Below, one piece after another: positions 24,293 to 32,530 of a stretch of DNA of 42,980 nt. Position 1 is the stretch's first letter, and each line of letters starts with the position of its first letter. This DNA is from an uncultured Rhodospirillales bacterium (GTDB lineage: Bacteria; Pseudomonadota; Alphaproteobacteria; Acetobacterales; Acetobacteraceae), in contig CAIMWH010000134.1 in assembly GCA_903845065.1 (NCBI GenBank), positions 1 through 42,980 of the forward strand, written 5' to 3'. The notes under the pieces were generated by a model. The model saw only the letters and a program-made list of their open reading frames with translations. It did no database searches and was not told the origin of the DNA. The translations under genes were made by a program, and so were the position numbers.

Positions 24293-26494
24293 ATGGCGGA
24301 TGCGTTTCGGCTTCTCTACAGCGCGCTCGATACCAACGGCACCGTCCAGCTCTGGGCGACCGACGGCACCCCCGCGGGCACCGCCGAACTGACCGCGGTC
24401 AGCAATGACTGGGGAGGCCTCTACGCCTGCCAGATCACCAGCTTCGCCACCGGCGCAATGTTCAGCGGGATCGACGCCGCCGGCCAAACCTCCCTCTGGA
24501 CCACGGACGGCACCGCCGCCGGCACGCGCGAAATCCTCGCCGGCACCGCCTTCGCCGAGGGCCTGAACCCGCAGGGCCTGACCGCGCTGGCCACCGAAGT
24601 GCTGTTCACCGGCACGGACGCCGCCGGCCAAACCGCGCTCTGGACCACCGACGGCACCGATGCCGGCACCCAGGAACTCCTTGCGCTGGATGGCGTCGCC
24701 GCCAGCATCGTCACCCCGCAATCCCTGGTCTCCGGCGGGCTGGCCTATTTCGAGATCGCCGGCCGCCTCATCGTCAGCGACGGCACGCCGGCCGGCACCC
24801 GCATCTGCGCCACCGGGCTGGACAGCGGGGACGCCGGCCCCAGCCTGGCCCCGATCGACGGCGGTATCCTCTTTAGCGCCGCCAGCCAACTCTGGCGCAC
24901 CGACGGCACAGAACCCGGCACCCAGCGCATCACCGACATCACCGCCCGCCACACCACCTTCTCCCCGAAGGACCTCACCGCCGCGGCCGGCTTCGTGCTG
25001 TTTCGCGGCGTCGATGCCACCGGCAACACCCAGCTCTGGCGATCCGACGGCAGCGCCGACGGCACCCTCGCACTGACCGATTTCACCAACGGCCGCGCCG
25101 CCAACGCCCCGCTCGGCATCACCGCCCTCGGCCCCGGCGCCATCTTCTTCGCCACCGCGCCTGACGGCACCCTGCACCTCTGGACCACCGACGGCACCCA
25201 ATCCGGCACCACCGCCATCGCTGCGATCGACTCTGCCCACCCCGCCGCCATCAGCCTGGACGGTGATATCGCGCTCTTCAGCACCGCCACCGGCGGCCTC
25301 TGGCGCACCGACGCAACGCCGGCCGGCACGTTCCATCTCGGCACCGTCACCAGCGGCCCCGGCGTGCCCCTCCCCGGCGGCGGAACCCTCTTCGCCTCCC
25401 CCGGCGCGGACGGCGCCATCATACTGATCGACGGTGACACCCAGGGCGTCCACGTCCTGATCCAGGCCGCCTACGCCAACAATCTCAAGGTATTGACCAA
25501 CGGCCCCCTCGTCCTCGCCCAGTCCGCCCCGCCGCCCTGCTTCCTCCCCGGCACCCGCATCCTCACCGCGGAGGGCGAATGCGCGGTGGAGGCGCTGCGC
25601 TCCGGCATGCGCGTCTACACCGGCTTCGGCGGCTGGCAGGAACTGCGCTGGTGCGGCCGCGGCCAGGCCCGGATCGGAACGGCCCACGATCATCCCGCCC
25701 GCCCCGTCATCATCGCCGCCGGCGCCCTCGGCCCGGGCGTCCCGGCACGAGACCTCGCGGTCACCCAGGGCCACTGCCTGCTCTTTCCCGCCCACCCCGG
25801 CCCCGGCGTGCTGATCCCCGCCGCGCTGCTGGTCAACGGCCACTCCATCCGCCTGCACCCCGGCGAGGGCGACATCACCTACTACCATCTCGGCTTCTCC
25901 GGGCATGACGTGGTGCTCGCCGAAGGCGCCGCCTGCGAGGCCTGGCACGATGACGCCGGCGACATCGCCTTCGACACCCCCCCGCCACCAGGCGTTGGCA
26001 GCGGCCCAACCTGCGCCCCGAAATGCGGCTACGGCCCACAGTCCATCGCCATCTGGCAAGCCCTGCACGATCGCGCCGGCATCGCCCCGCCACCCCTCGC
26101 CGCCGACCCTGGCCTGCATCTCCTCGCCGACGGCCGCCCGGTACTGCCCGACTTCCGCCACGCCAACCGCTACCGCTTCACCCTGCCGCAACGGCCGCTT
26201 GACCTGCGGTTGCTCTCCCGCAGCGCCGTCCCCGCCCAGTCCGGTCTCGGGCCTGACATCCGGCGCCTCGGCGTCGGCGTCCAGTCCATCGCCTTCGCCC
26301 AGCACGGCCTCCTGCACACAATCGCCGAGGACGACCCGGCGCTCGGCGACGGCTTCCACCCCGCCGATCCCGCCTCCGCCCTGCGCTGGACCACCGGCGC
26401 CGCCCACCTCGCCAGCTCCCATCTCCGCCTCGCCCGCGGCCCGTTGCGCATGGAAGTCATCGCCATCGGCCTCGCCGGCTACCCGCCCGAATGA
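24293..26494 (+). CDS. ELWxTDGT-repeat protein with C-terminal Hint domain
   Basis: The 733-residue protein starts at the ATG at 24293 (MADAFRLLYSALDTNG); an open extension to 24212 lies in the repeat and is rejected. Residues about 1-400 contain about eight units of the ELWxTDGT type, for example LWATDGTPAGTAEL, LWTTDGTAAGTREI and LWRTDGTEPGTQRI. A Hint_2-like domain follows: Cys416 in CFLPGTRILT is the splice/cleavage nucleophile position and T491-QG-H494 is the TxxH block. About 180 further residues form a domain seen behind Hint in related proteins. No Sec signal is visible; secretion by a type I system is a guess. It is coupled by ATGA to the small gene at 26491. Confidence 0.88.
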   Translation: MADAFRLLYSALDTNGTVQLWATDGTPAGTAELTAVSNDWGGLYACQITSFATGAMFSGIDAAGQTSLWTTDGTAAGTREILAGTAFAEGLNPQGLTALATEVLFTGTDAAGQTALWTTDGTDAGTQELLALDGVAASIVTPQSLVSGGLAYFEIAGRLIVSDGTPAGTRICATGLDSGDAGPSLAPIDGGILFSAASQLWRTDGTEPGTQRITDITARHTTFSPKDLTAAAGFVLFRGVDATGNTQLWRSDGSADGTLALTDFTNGRAANAPLGITALGPGAIFFATAPDGTLHLWTTDGTQSGTTAIAAIDSAHPAAISLDGDIALFSTATGGLWRTDATPAGTFHLGTVTSGPGVPLPGGGTLFASPGADGAIILIDGDTQGVHVLIQAAYANNLKVLTNGPLVLAQSAPPPCFLPGTRILTAEGECAVEALRSGMRVYTGFGGWQELRWCGRGQARIGTAHDHPARPVIIAAGALGPGVPARDLAVTQGHCLLFPAHPGPGVLIPAALLVNGHSIRLHPGEGDITYYHLGFSGHDVVLAEGAACEAWHDDAGDIAFDTPPPPGVGSGPTCAPKCGYGPQSIAIWQALHDRAGIAPPPLAADPGLHLLADGRPVLPDFRHANRYRFTLPQRPLDLRLLSRSAVPAQSGLGPDIRRLGVGVQSIAFAQHGLLHTIAEDDPALGDGFHPADPASALRWTTGAAHLASSHLRLARGPLRMEVIAIGLAGYPPE

Positions 26495-26910
26495 ACGCCG
26501 CCGGCCATGTTGACCTCATCAGCCCCGATCTCATCGAGGGCTGGCTCTACCTGCCCGCCGCCGCCAAACCCGCCGTCATCGAGGTGTTCCTCGGCCCCCT
26601 GCGCATCGGCAGTTGCCGTGCCGATCGCCCCCGCCAGGACCTCGCAGCCGCCGGCTACGGCGATGGCTGCTGTGCGTTCAGCTTCGTCGTTCCGTTACAT
26701 CAGGCTGTAAAGAATCCTGACAGCCTCCGGTTGCGACTGTCAGGCACACCACTCCATTTGCTCCACGATGCGCAAACCCGGCTTTCCGGCCTTGAAACGC
26801 CCGCCCAACATTTTCGTGAAGTCCGGTCCGTGGCGGACACCAGCCAAACCATCCGCCAGCGGACCGTCCCTCACGCAAAATCAGTGTCTGGATCAGCCGA
26901 GGTGGCGTGA
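26491..26910 (+). CDS. Small protein with GWxxxPxxP...DLxxAGxGDG-type domain
   Basis: This 139-residue protein starts in an ATGA overlap with the Hint gene, so it is translated with it. The first ~70 residues (IEGWLYLPAAAKPAVIEVFL, RADRPRQDLAAAGYGDGCCA) resemble a beta-rich domain of unknown function that often sits next to or within glycosyltransferase and Hint-type proteins in related bacteria. The last ~60 residues are Ser/Thr-rich and lower in GC, with no recognised motif. The end overlaps the convergent dienelactone hydrolase gene by 18 bp. I cannot assign a function. Confidence 0.7.
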   Translation: MNAAGHVDLISPDLIEGWLYLPAAAKPAVIEVFLGPLRIGSCRADRPRQDLAAAGYGDGCCAFSFVVPLHQAVKNPDSLRLRLSGTPLHLLHDAQTRLSGLETPAQHFREVRSVADTSQTIRQRTVPHAKSVSGSAEVA

Positions 26911-27558
26911 GAAGAAGTCGAGCGTGCGGGCCTGCGCCACAGCCGCATCGGTCGCGCTGAAACTGCCACGCTCATCGCAGGCGAACCCGTGCTGGGCGCC
27001 GGCATAGACATGGATTTCCGCGCCGGGCTGCGCCGCCATCACCGCCTCCACGTCGCTCATCGGAATGCCGGTGTCCTTTTCGCCGAAATGCAACTGCACC
27101 GCGCAGGCCGGAACCTCGGTGCGCGTGCCCGCCACCCCGCCGCCATACCAGCCTGAGGCCGCCGAGAACCGGCGCGAGCGCGTCGCCCCCCACCAGGCCA
27201 CCGTGCCGCCGAAGCAATACCCGACGATCCCGAGCTTGCGCGGGCCAAGCGCGAGGGCGGCGGCCTCGATATCGGCGATGATGCCGGCATCCGGCACCTT
27301 GCCGCGCAGATCGCGGCCCTTGGCGATGTCATCGGCGGTATAGCCGAGTTCCACGCCGCGCTGCGCCCGGTCGAACATCGCCGGCGCAATCACCGCATAG
27401 CCGGCCGCCCCGAAGGCCGCGCACAGGTTGCGCATATGGTTGTTGACCCCGAAAATCTCCTGGATCACCACAAGCCCCGGCCCATCGCCATCCGGCCCGT
27501 CGCGCCACGCGGCCAGCTTGTGACCGTCAGCGGCGGTCAACTCGATGAATTTTCCCAT
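26893..27558 (-). CDS. Dienelactone hydrolase family protein
   Basis: This 221-residue alpha/beta hydrolase has the Cys-Asp-His triad of the family: C115 in GYCFGG, D162 in GEKDTGIP and H190 in GAQHGFAC. The N-terminal VIQEIFGVNNHMRN is diagnostic. Carboxymethylenebutenolidase converts dienelactone to maleylacetate, but no chlorocatechol genes are nearby, so a general esterase role is as likely. The ATG at 27558 follows AAGGGGAAC; longer open frames upstream are ignored. It diverges from the DUF4169 gene across 46 bp. Confidence 0.92.
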   Translation of the reverse strand: MGKFIELTAADGHKLAAWRDGPDGDGPGLVVIQEIFGVNNHMRNLCAAFGAAGYAVIAPAMFDRAQRGVELGYTADDIAKGRDLRGKVPDAGIIADIEAAALALGPRKLGIVGYCFGGTVAWWGATRSRRFSAASGWYGGGVAGTRTEVPACAVQLHFGEKDTGIPMSDVEAVMAAQPGAEIHVYAGAQHGFACDERGSFSATDAAVAQARTLDFFSRHLG

Positions 27559-27604
27559 GTCCGTTCCCCTTGCATGGCCAATACCATAGGGGGAGGATGG
27601 CACC

Positions 27605-27811
27605 ATGGCCGAGATCGTCAACCTCCGTCGGGTGAAGAAGCAGCGCGCCCGCGCCGCCGCGGCGGCCGAGGCCGCACAGATGCGCGCGCTGCACGGCCGC
27701 ACCGCCGGGCAAAAAGCCGCCGAGCAACAGGACCAGGCCCGCGCCGCCGCCCACCTCGACGGCCACCGCCAGGATACCGACCCCCCGCAGCCCGAGCCCG
27801 ACGCGCCGTGA
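27605..27811 (+). CDS. DUF4169 family small protein
   Basis: This 68-residue basic protein begins MAEIVNLRRVKKQRARAA, the conserved N-terminus of DUF4169, continues with an Ala/Arg-rich helix and GRTAGQKAAEQQ, and ends in an acidic Pro-rich tail. Found across alphaproteobacteria; function unknown. Likely a single long helix with coiled-coil character. Its stop overlaps a possible GTG of a tiny downstream frame at 27808. Confidence 0.85.
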   Translation: MAEIVNLRRVKKQRARAAAAAEAAQMRALHGRTAGQKAAEQQDQARAAAHLDGHRQDTDPPQPEPDAP

Positions 27812-27978
27812 AGCCGCCTAACCCCCGGGCCGTCACATTTCTTTACACCACCGCCCCGTCCGGCCGCCGGCCGCCGCGCGCGGACACGCAATTGGTGCGT
27901 TTGACCCGCATCTCGGTGTTCGAAATTGTCCCCTTTGCGCCCGGTATCGCCGCCCCGCCCGGCAACGAGGCGCAATGA
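27808..27978 (+). CDS. Possible tiny ORF overlapping DUF4169 stop
   Basis: A 56-codon frame begins with GTG inside GTGA, overlapping the DUF4169 stop, and ends in TGA at 27976-27978. The predicted peptide (ending FEIVPFAPGIAAPPGNEAQ) has no recognised motif. Overlap favours coupled translation, but composition is ambiguous and the strand also holds upstream elements for the PEP-CTERM gene. Low confidence; it may be non-coding. Confidence 0.25.
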   Translation: MKPPNPRAVTFLYTTAPSGRRPPRADTQLVRLTRISVFEIVPFAPGIAAPPGNEAQ

Positions 27979-27992
27979 CCCCGTTAGAGTCA

Positions 27993-28029
27993 GGAAACTT
28001 TACACAGGGCATCGATTAGCCCTGTTTCC
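27993..28029. promoter_or_regulatory. Possible activator-binding dyad upstream of sigma-54 promoter
   Basis: GGAAAC...CAGGGC (27993-28010, interrupted by TTTACA) is mirrored by GCCCTGTTTCC (28019-28029). CTTTACAC at 27998-28005 also occurs at 27841-27848. The location, about 40-75 bp before a sigma-54 site, suits an enhancer-binding activator. The assignment rests on symmetry and position only. Confidence 0.35.
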
Positions 28030-28066
28030 CGTCGACAAGTTCATGATAAACAACGATTGTGTTCTC

Positions 28067-28082
28067 TGGCACGCTGATTGCT
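28067..28082 (+). promoter_or_regulatory. Sigma-54 (RpoN) promoter, -24/-12
   Basis: TGGCACGCTGATTGCT matches the sigma-54 consensus TGGCACG-N4-TTGCW at every fixed position with correct spacing. Transcription would start near 28092, giving a leader of about 75 bases before the PEP-CTERM ATG. Sigma-54 with the PrsK/PrsR two-component system is known to drive PEP-CTERM genes in other proteobacteria, which supports the call. Confidence 0.75.
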
Positions 28083-28167
28083 ATGATGGTAGCAGACGAG
28101 CCGGATGGCCTTTCCAAGAAGCTGGGAAGGCGGCTGGCACGATGAGATTAGGTAAGGGAGTTCGACT

Positions 28168-28941
28168 ATGCGCCTCTTGGAAAAGACTGTTTCCGCTGCC
28201 TCGATGCTGGTCGGATTTGTCATGATCGGGTCCGGCACCGTCAGCGCGACACCGATCATCGCGACCACGACCACCGCCTATAGCTGCTCGGCCGGGTCCT
28301 GCACCTACGCTGCCAGCGTCACATCGCTGACCGACTTCCAGGCCGATTTCAATATCCCGCAGTGGGGCTCGGCTGGCACGCCGTCCGGGCAGACGCTGAC
28401 CGGCATGTCGTTCACCGTGACCGGCAGCTTCCACACCACGGGCTCGGTGACGGCGGGCGCCACTGGCGCGGCCGGCGTGTCAGTGATCACCGATGGCGCG
28501 GTCACGACTGGAACTGCCTTCCCGACCGGGCTTGGCGGGTTCACCGGTTATAACGGCAACAGCCCGACCTCGGTGACCTTCCAGCAGTCTGACGAAGAGA
28601 CAAAGTCTCAGACCGTCGGCACGCTGGCGGCGAACACCACCTTCAGCTCCGTCAACTTCACCAAGGCGTTTGCCTTCACGTCGCCGGTGATCGGGATCGA
28701 CACGGACCTGATCGGCGGCGGTACTTATCTGGTCGAGTTCGGCACCGGCACCTACACCCTGATCGGGACGTCGTCTGGCAACGCTTCGGGCAACGTGATT
28801 ACGAACGACACCCTCGGGATCTCGCTGACCTACACCTACACCCCGACCATCGACACCCCGGAGCCCGCTTCGATGACCCTGCTCGGCGCTGGCCTGATCG
28901 GCCTCGGTGCCATCGCCCGTCGCCGCCGCGCCGCGAAGTAA
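28168..28941 (+). CDS. PEP-CTERM sorting domain protein
   Basis: This 257-residue secreted protein has a signal peptide (to about residue 28, TVSA). The body is Thr/Ser/Gly-rich and beta-prone, resembling 'choice-of-anchor' type surface proteins. The C-terminal tripartite sorting signal is clear: DTPEPASM, a hydrophobic helix TLLGAGLIGLGAIA and RRRRAAK. Exosortase (EpsH/XrtA) is expected to process it and link it to exopolysaccharide export, but no exosortase gene lies in this window. AAGGGAG precedes the ATG. Two cysteines (YSCSAGSCTY) may pair. Confidence 0.93.
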   Translation: MRLLEKTVSAASMLVGFVMIGSGTVSATPIIATTTTAYSCSAGSCTYAASVTSLTDFQADFNIPQWGSAGTPSGQTLTGMSFTVTGSFHTTGSVTAGATGAAGVSVITDGAVTTGTAFPTGLGGFTGYNGNSPTSVTFQQSDEETKSQTVGTLAANTTFSSVNFTKAFAFTSPVIGIDTDLIGGGTYLVEFGTGTYTLIGTSSGNASGNVITNDTLGISLTYTYTPTIDTPEPASMTLLGAGLIGLGAIARRRRAAK

Positions 28942-28966
28942 GCCGGACCTAACACTCCCTACCCGG

Positions 28967-28994
28967 AAACGGCGGCCCTCGGGCCGCCGTTTTT
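28967..28994 (+). terminator. Rho-independent terminator after PEP-CTERM gene
   Basis: AAACGGCGGCCC (28967-28978) and GGGCCGCCGTTT (28981-28992) form a 12-bp perfect stem with a two-base TC gap, followed by a T run to 28994. It lies 25 bp after the stop. It may also serve creA on the other strand, which ends at 29004. Confidence 0.9.
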
Positions 28995-29003
28995 GGTTTT
29001 GGC

Positions 29004-29486
29004 CTACCGTGCGTCGAGCGGAACCGCCGTCACCGAGTTGAACGCGCTGCCCCCGGTGCCCAGGCTGATGGTGGACCACACCAGATACACCAGCACCCGC
29101 TTGTCCTGGTCATACATCCGTGAAACGCGAACTTCCTTGAACAGCGGGCTGGCCCGCTCGCCGAACACCACCTCGTTGGTGGGCAGCTTGCCGTCCTTGA
29201 TATGCACCGGCCCAACCGCCCGGCACGCGATGGAGAACCGGTTCGGGTCCGTCGCCAGCCCCAGCGAACCGGTCACCCCGCCCGTCTCGGCCCGCGAGAC
29301 ATAGCACGACACCCCATCCACCCGCGGATCGTCATACCGATCCACCACCACCCGATCATTGCGGCCGACCAGGCGGAACGTCGTATCCACCGTCCCGATC
29401 CGCGCCGGCCCGTCCGCCGCCAAGGCGGGCGGCACCAACCCCGCGGGCGCCGCGAGAACGGTGGCAAGCAGCATTATGCGCCGCAT
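29004..29486 (-). CDS. creA: CreA family periplasmic protein
   Basis: The 160-residue product has a signal peptide (MRRIMLLATVLAAPAGLV...ALA). Conserved CreA phrases are IGTVDTTFRLVGRNDRVVVD, DDPRVDGVSCYVSRAETGG and DPNRFSIACRAVGP. Two cysteines probably form a disulphide. CreA is a widespread exported protein of unknown biochemical role. The ATG at 29486 follows AAGGGAGA. It begins 43 bp after the rppH stop and may be the last gene of the gpmI–rppH run. Confidence 0.9.
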   Translation of the reverse strand: MRRIMLLATVLAAPAGLVPPALAADGPARIGTVDTTFRLVGRNDRVVVDRYDDPRVDGVSCYVSRAETGGVTGSLGLATDPNRFSIACRAVGPVHIKDGKLPTNEVVFGERASPLFKEVRVSRMYDQDKRVLVYLVWSTISLGTGGSAFNSVTAVPLDAR

Positions 29487-29529
29487 GATGATATCTCCCT
29501 TGAATGAAACCAACGCGCCGCCGGTCGCC

Positions 29530-30036
29530 CTAGGCCAGATGCGGCCGGGCAAACGGCGCGAAACTCGCGGCCAGCACAATGTAGATGTCCCGCTTGAACG
29601 GCACCGCCAGCTCTGGCAACTCCGCCAACGGCGCCCAGCGCCAGGCATCGAACTCGGGATGCGGGTCCAGATCGAGCCGGATATCGGCGTCCTCGCCCAA
29701 AAACCGCAGCGCAAACCAGCGTTGCCGCTGCCCGCGATAACGCCCCCCCAGCGCCCGCCCGATCAACTCCGCCGGCAGGTCGTAGGTCAGCCACTCCGGA
29801 TGCTCGCCGATAATCGCCGCCCGATCGGTGCCGATTTCCTCGGCCAACTCGCGCAGCACCGCCCCGCGCGGGTCCTCGTCGTCATCGATCCCGCCCTGCG
29901 GCATCTGCCACCCCCCCGGCGCCCCCTCGGCATTCGGCAGGTCCGCCCGCCGCGCCACCAGCACCTCGCCGGCACGGTTGAACAGCACGGCGCCCACATT
30001 GGGGCGGTAGGGCAGGGCGGCATGATCGGGATGCAT
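29530..30036 (-). CDS. rppH: RNA pyrophosphohydrolase (Nudix)
   Basis: This 168-residue protein carries a full Nudix box (GX5EX7REUXEEXGU) in GGIDDDEDPRGAVLRELAEE followed by IGT. The N-terminal YRPNVGAVLFNRAGEVLVAR and the WQMPQGG stretch are those of RppH, which removes pyrophosphate from 5'-triphosphate RNA to trigger decay. Start is ATG at 30036, 12 bp after the deacetylase gene. Confidence 0.93.
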   Translation of the reverse strand: MHPDHAALPYRPNVGAVLFNRAGEVLVARRADLPNAEGAPGGWQMPQGGIDDDEDPRGAVLRELAEEIGTDRAAIIGEHPEWLTYDLPAELIGRALGGRYRGQRQRWFALRFLGEDADIRLDLDPHPEFDAWRWAPLAELPELAVPFKRDIYIVLAASFAPFARPHLA

Positions 30037-30048
30037 GATGGCTCCAGT

Positions 30049-31083
30049 CTAGCGAGGGGTGGCGATAATGGCGCTCACCGGGACCAGCACATACCCGCGC
30101 ACCGGCAGCGAAGTCGCCCAGGCCGCGATCCTATCGACAATCATGGGCGCCGGACTATCGGCCAGCCCGATCGCCGCGCCGGTCTCCCGCGCGATCCGTT
30201 CGAGCTGCCCCAGCCGCTCATCCACCTCCGAGCGAACCGGCGGCGCATCGACCACCAGGTCGATCGCGCGATACGGCGGCAGATGCGCCGAACGCGGCGG
30301 CTGCCCGCCCGGCCGGGGATCGAGATACAGCAGCCCACGACGGGCCAATTCCTCCAGCATCACCGCATGCAGTTCCGGCGCATTGGCGAACCGCTCGCCA
30401 TGCATCCGCCCCAGCACGGCGGTCACCCCGGCATAACCCTCGAACCTGGACAGCGCCCATTGCAGCCGCCGGGCGTTCTCGGCGGGCGCGGCGCCGGTTA
30501 ACAGCGCCTGCGGCCCAGGGTCGTTCTGCGGATAGAGGGACGGCTCCATCGGCACCACAGCGAAAAGCTCATGCCCACGCGCCCGCGCATCCTCCAGCAA
30601 CCCGCCCGCCCGCACCCCATACGGCGGAATCGCGAACGAAACCGCCGCCGGCAACCCGCGAATGGCCTCGCCGCTATCCTGCGCATTCATCCCGACATCG
30701 GCGAGCAGAATGGCAATCCGCGGCCGCTTGTCCGCCGGGTCCCACCCGGCGGCATACCGCGCACCCGGCGTCCGGCCGTCAGGGCCGATACGGGGCAGCG
30801 TCCGATCGGGAAACGCGGGCGCGGCCTCCAGCAAGGCCGGGTCCACCGCCGCAATCGCCGCGCCAGGCGGCAGCGGCCCAACCACAACCACTGGCGCCGG
30901 CGCCTCATGCACTGCCGCCACCGGGGCCGCCACCACCAGCGGCGCCGGCTCCACATGCGCCGCCGCCGGCTTCGGCAACGGCCCGAGATATTGCAATGCG
31001 CCGGCGAGCCCGCCCACGCCCACAATCACGCAGCCCCAGAATAGCGCGAGCGCCCGAAGCACAGGGTCGCCCCCGCCCTTCAT
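30049..31083 (-). CDS. Divergent polysaccharide deacetylase family protein
   Basis: This 344-residue protein has one N-terminal membrane helix (about 9-31), an Ala/Pro/Val-rich linker to about residue 120, then the family domain: RPRIAILLADVGMN, AAVSFAIPPYG, GHELFAVVPMEP and RGLLYLDPRP. It is the conserved partner of EnvC and CtpA in many alphaproteobacteria and is thought to work in the cell envelope; activity is unproven. The linker suggests a membrane-anchored periplasmic enzyme. Confidence 0.88.
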   Translation of the reverse strand: MKGGGDPVLRALALFWGCVIVGVGGLAGALQYLGPLPKPAAAHVEPAPLVVAAPVAAVHEAPAPVVVVGPLPPGAAIAAVDPALLEAAPAFPDRTLPRIGPDGRTPGARYAAGWDPADKRPRIAILLADVGMNAQDSGEAIRGLPAAVSFAIPPYGVRAGGLLEDARARGHELFAVVPMEPSLYPQNDPGPQALLTGAAPAENARRLQWALSRFEGYAGVTAVLGRMHGERFANAPELHAVMLEELARRGLLYLDPRPGGQPPRSAHLPPYRAIDLVVDAPPVRSEVDERLGQLERIARETGAAIGLADSPAPMIVDRIAAWATSLPVRGYVLVPVSAIIATPR

Positions 31084-31105
31084 GCGTGCGGCCAGGCGGG
31101 GCGGC

Positions 31106-32488
31106 TCAGCGCGCCGCCCGCTTGCCCATCGGCATCGCCCGCACCACGGTCAACGCCTGCTGCAACACATAGTCGGTCTCCGGCTTGGCCGCATCGAACG
31201 TCGGCCAGCTCTCGGGCGGCAGCTTGACGATATCCTTCGCCACCGCCGGCAGATCGGTGCGCGGCGCCGCGGAATCGGCCGGCGCCCCGCCGGTGTTGCT
31301 GATCGCGCCCTTCAAATCCGCCTCGCGCTCCGGCCCGAAATGCGGCGGGTCGTTGCGCGTCGAATTCACCTCGATGTCCGGCGCAATGCCCAGCCCCTGG
31401 ATCGACCGGCCGGACGGCGTGTAGTACCGCGCCGTCGTCAGCCGCATCGCGCCATTGCCCGGCAGCGGGATCACCGTCTGCACGCTCCCCTTGCCGAAGC
31501 TGCGCGTCCCCATCAGCACCGCGCGGCGATGGTCCTGCAATGCGCCCGCCACAATCTCGCTCGCCGAGGCCGAACCGCCATTGATCAGCACCACCACCGG
31601 CAACCCGCCGGTGATATCGCCGTCCTTGGCGTTCCAACGCTGGCTGTCCTCGGTATGGCGCGCCCGGGTGGAAACAATCTCGCCCTGCGCGATGAAATCA
31701 TCCGACACCGCGACCGCCTGGTCCAGCAGCCCGCCCGGATTGTTGCGCAGGTCAAGCACCACGCCCTTCAGCTTGCCGCCCGACTGCTCCTTCAACGTGT
31801 TGAACGCCTTGCGCAGCCCGCTGTCGGTCTGCTCGCTGAACGAGGTCACGCGGATATAGGCGATATCGCCCTCCAGCCGAGACTTCACCACCTGGATCTT
31901 GATGATCTCGCGCTGCATCGCAAGCTCAACCGGGGTGTCCACCCCGGCCCGCTTGATGGTCAGCGAAATCTTGCTGCCCGGCGTGCCGCGCATCTTGTCG
32001 ACCGCCTCGTTCAGCGTCAGCCCCTGCACCGTCTTGCCGTCCAGCGCCACGATCAGGTCGCCCGCCTTCACCCCCGCCCGCATCGCCGGCGTATCGTCGA
32101 TCGGCGACACCACGCGGATATAGCCGGATTCCTGCGTCACCTCGATGCCAAGCCCGCCGAACTGCCCGCGCGTCTGCACCTGCATGTCGGTGAACTGCTT
32201 GGCGTTCATGTAGCTGCTGTGCGGATCAAGCCCGGTCAGCATCCCGTTGATGGCGTTCTCCACCATCTCGCGGTCATTCGCCGGCTCCACATACTCGGCC
32301 CGCACCCGCTCGAACACATCGCCGAACAACGCGAGCAGCCGATACGTCTCGGCCCGGGTGGCATCCTGCGCCAGCGCGCTCGGAAACAGCGATACGCCGA
32401 ACCGGCTCTCCAGCCTGCCCGCAACCGGGCCGGCCGCGATCCCTGCCGCGAATGCCGCCCCCAGCAACAGGCTACTGCGAAGCTTCAT
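31106..32488 (-). CDS. ctpA: Carboxy-terminal processing protease (S41)
   Basis: This 460-residue protease has a signal or anchor at residues 1-41 (ending SALAQ), a PDZ domain (about 108-180, GQFGGLGIEVTQESGYIRVV), and the S41 core with the Ser-Lys dyad S308 (NGGSASASEI) and K333 (SFGKGSVQ). Tail-specific proteases degrade or mature periplasmic proteins, including cell-wall enzymes. It lies 42 bp after envC and 22 bp before the deacetylase gene in a conserved operon. ATG at 32488 with GAGGGA. Confidence 0.94.
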   Translation of the reverse strand: MKLRSSLLLGAAFAAGIAAGPVAGRLESRFGVSLFPSALAQDATRAETYRLLALFGDVFERVRAEYVEPANDREMVENAINGMLTGLDPHSSYMNAKQFTDMQVQTRGQFGGLGIEVTQESGYIRVVSPIDDTPAMRAGVKAGDLIVALDGKTVQGLTLNEAVDKMRGTPGSKISLTIKRAGVDTPVELAMQREIIKIQVVKSRLEGDIAYIRVTSFSEQTDSGLRKAFNTLKEQSGGKLKGVVLDLRNNPGGLLDQAVAVSDDFIAQGEIVSTRARHTEDSQRWNAKDGDITGGLPVVVLINGGSASASEIVAGALQDHRRAVLMGTRSFGKGSVQTVIPLPGNGAMRLTTARYYTPSGRSIQGLGIAPDIEVNSTRNDPPHFGPEREADLKGAISNTGGAPADSAAPRTDLPAVAKDIVKLPPESWPTFDAAKPETDYVLQQALTVVRAMPMGKRAAR

Positions 32489-32530
32489 ATCCAGAATTCC
32501 CTCAATCGAATGTCGATTCTAGCGCATGTC

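Noticed and set aside
24011-26422. An 803-codon Gly-rich minus-strand frame opposite the Hint gene, resembling a repeat protein.
   Set aside because: Its periodicity is the mirror of the ELWxTDGT repeats on the plus strand; no signal or start context.
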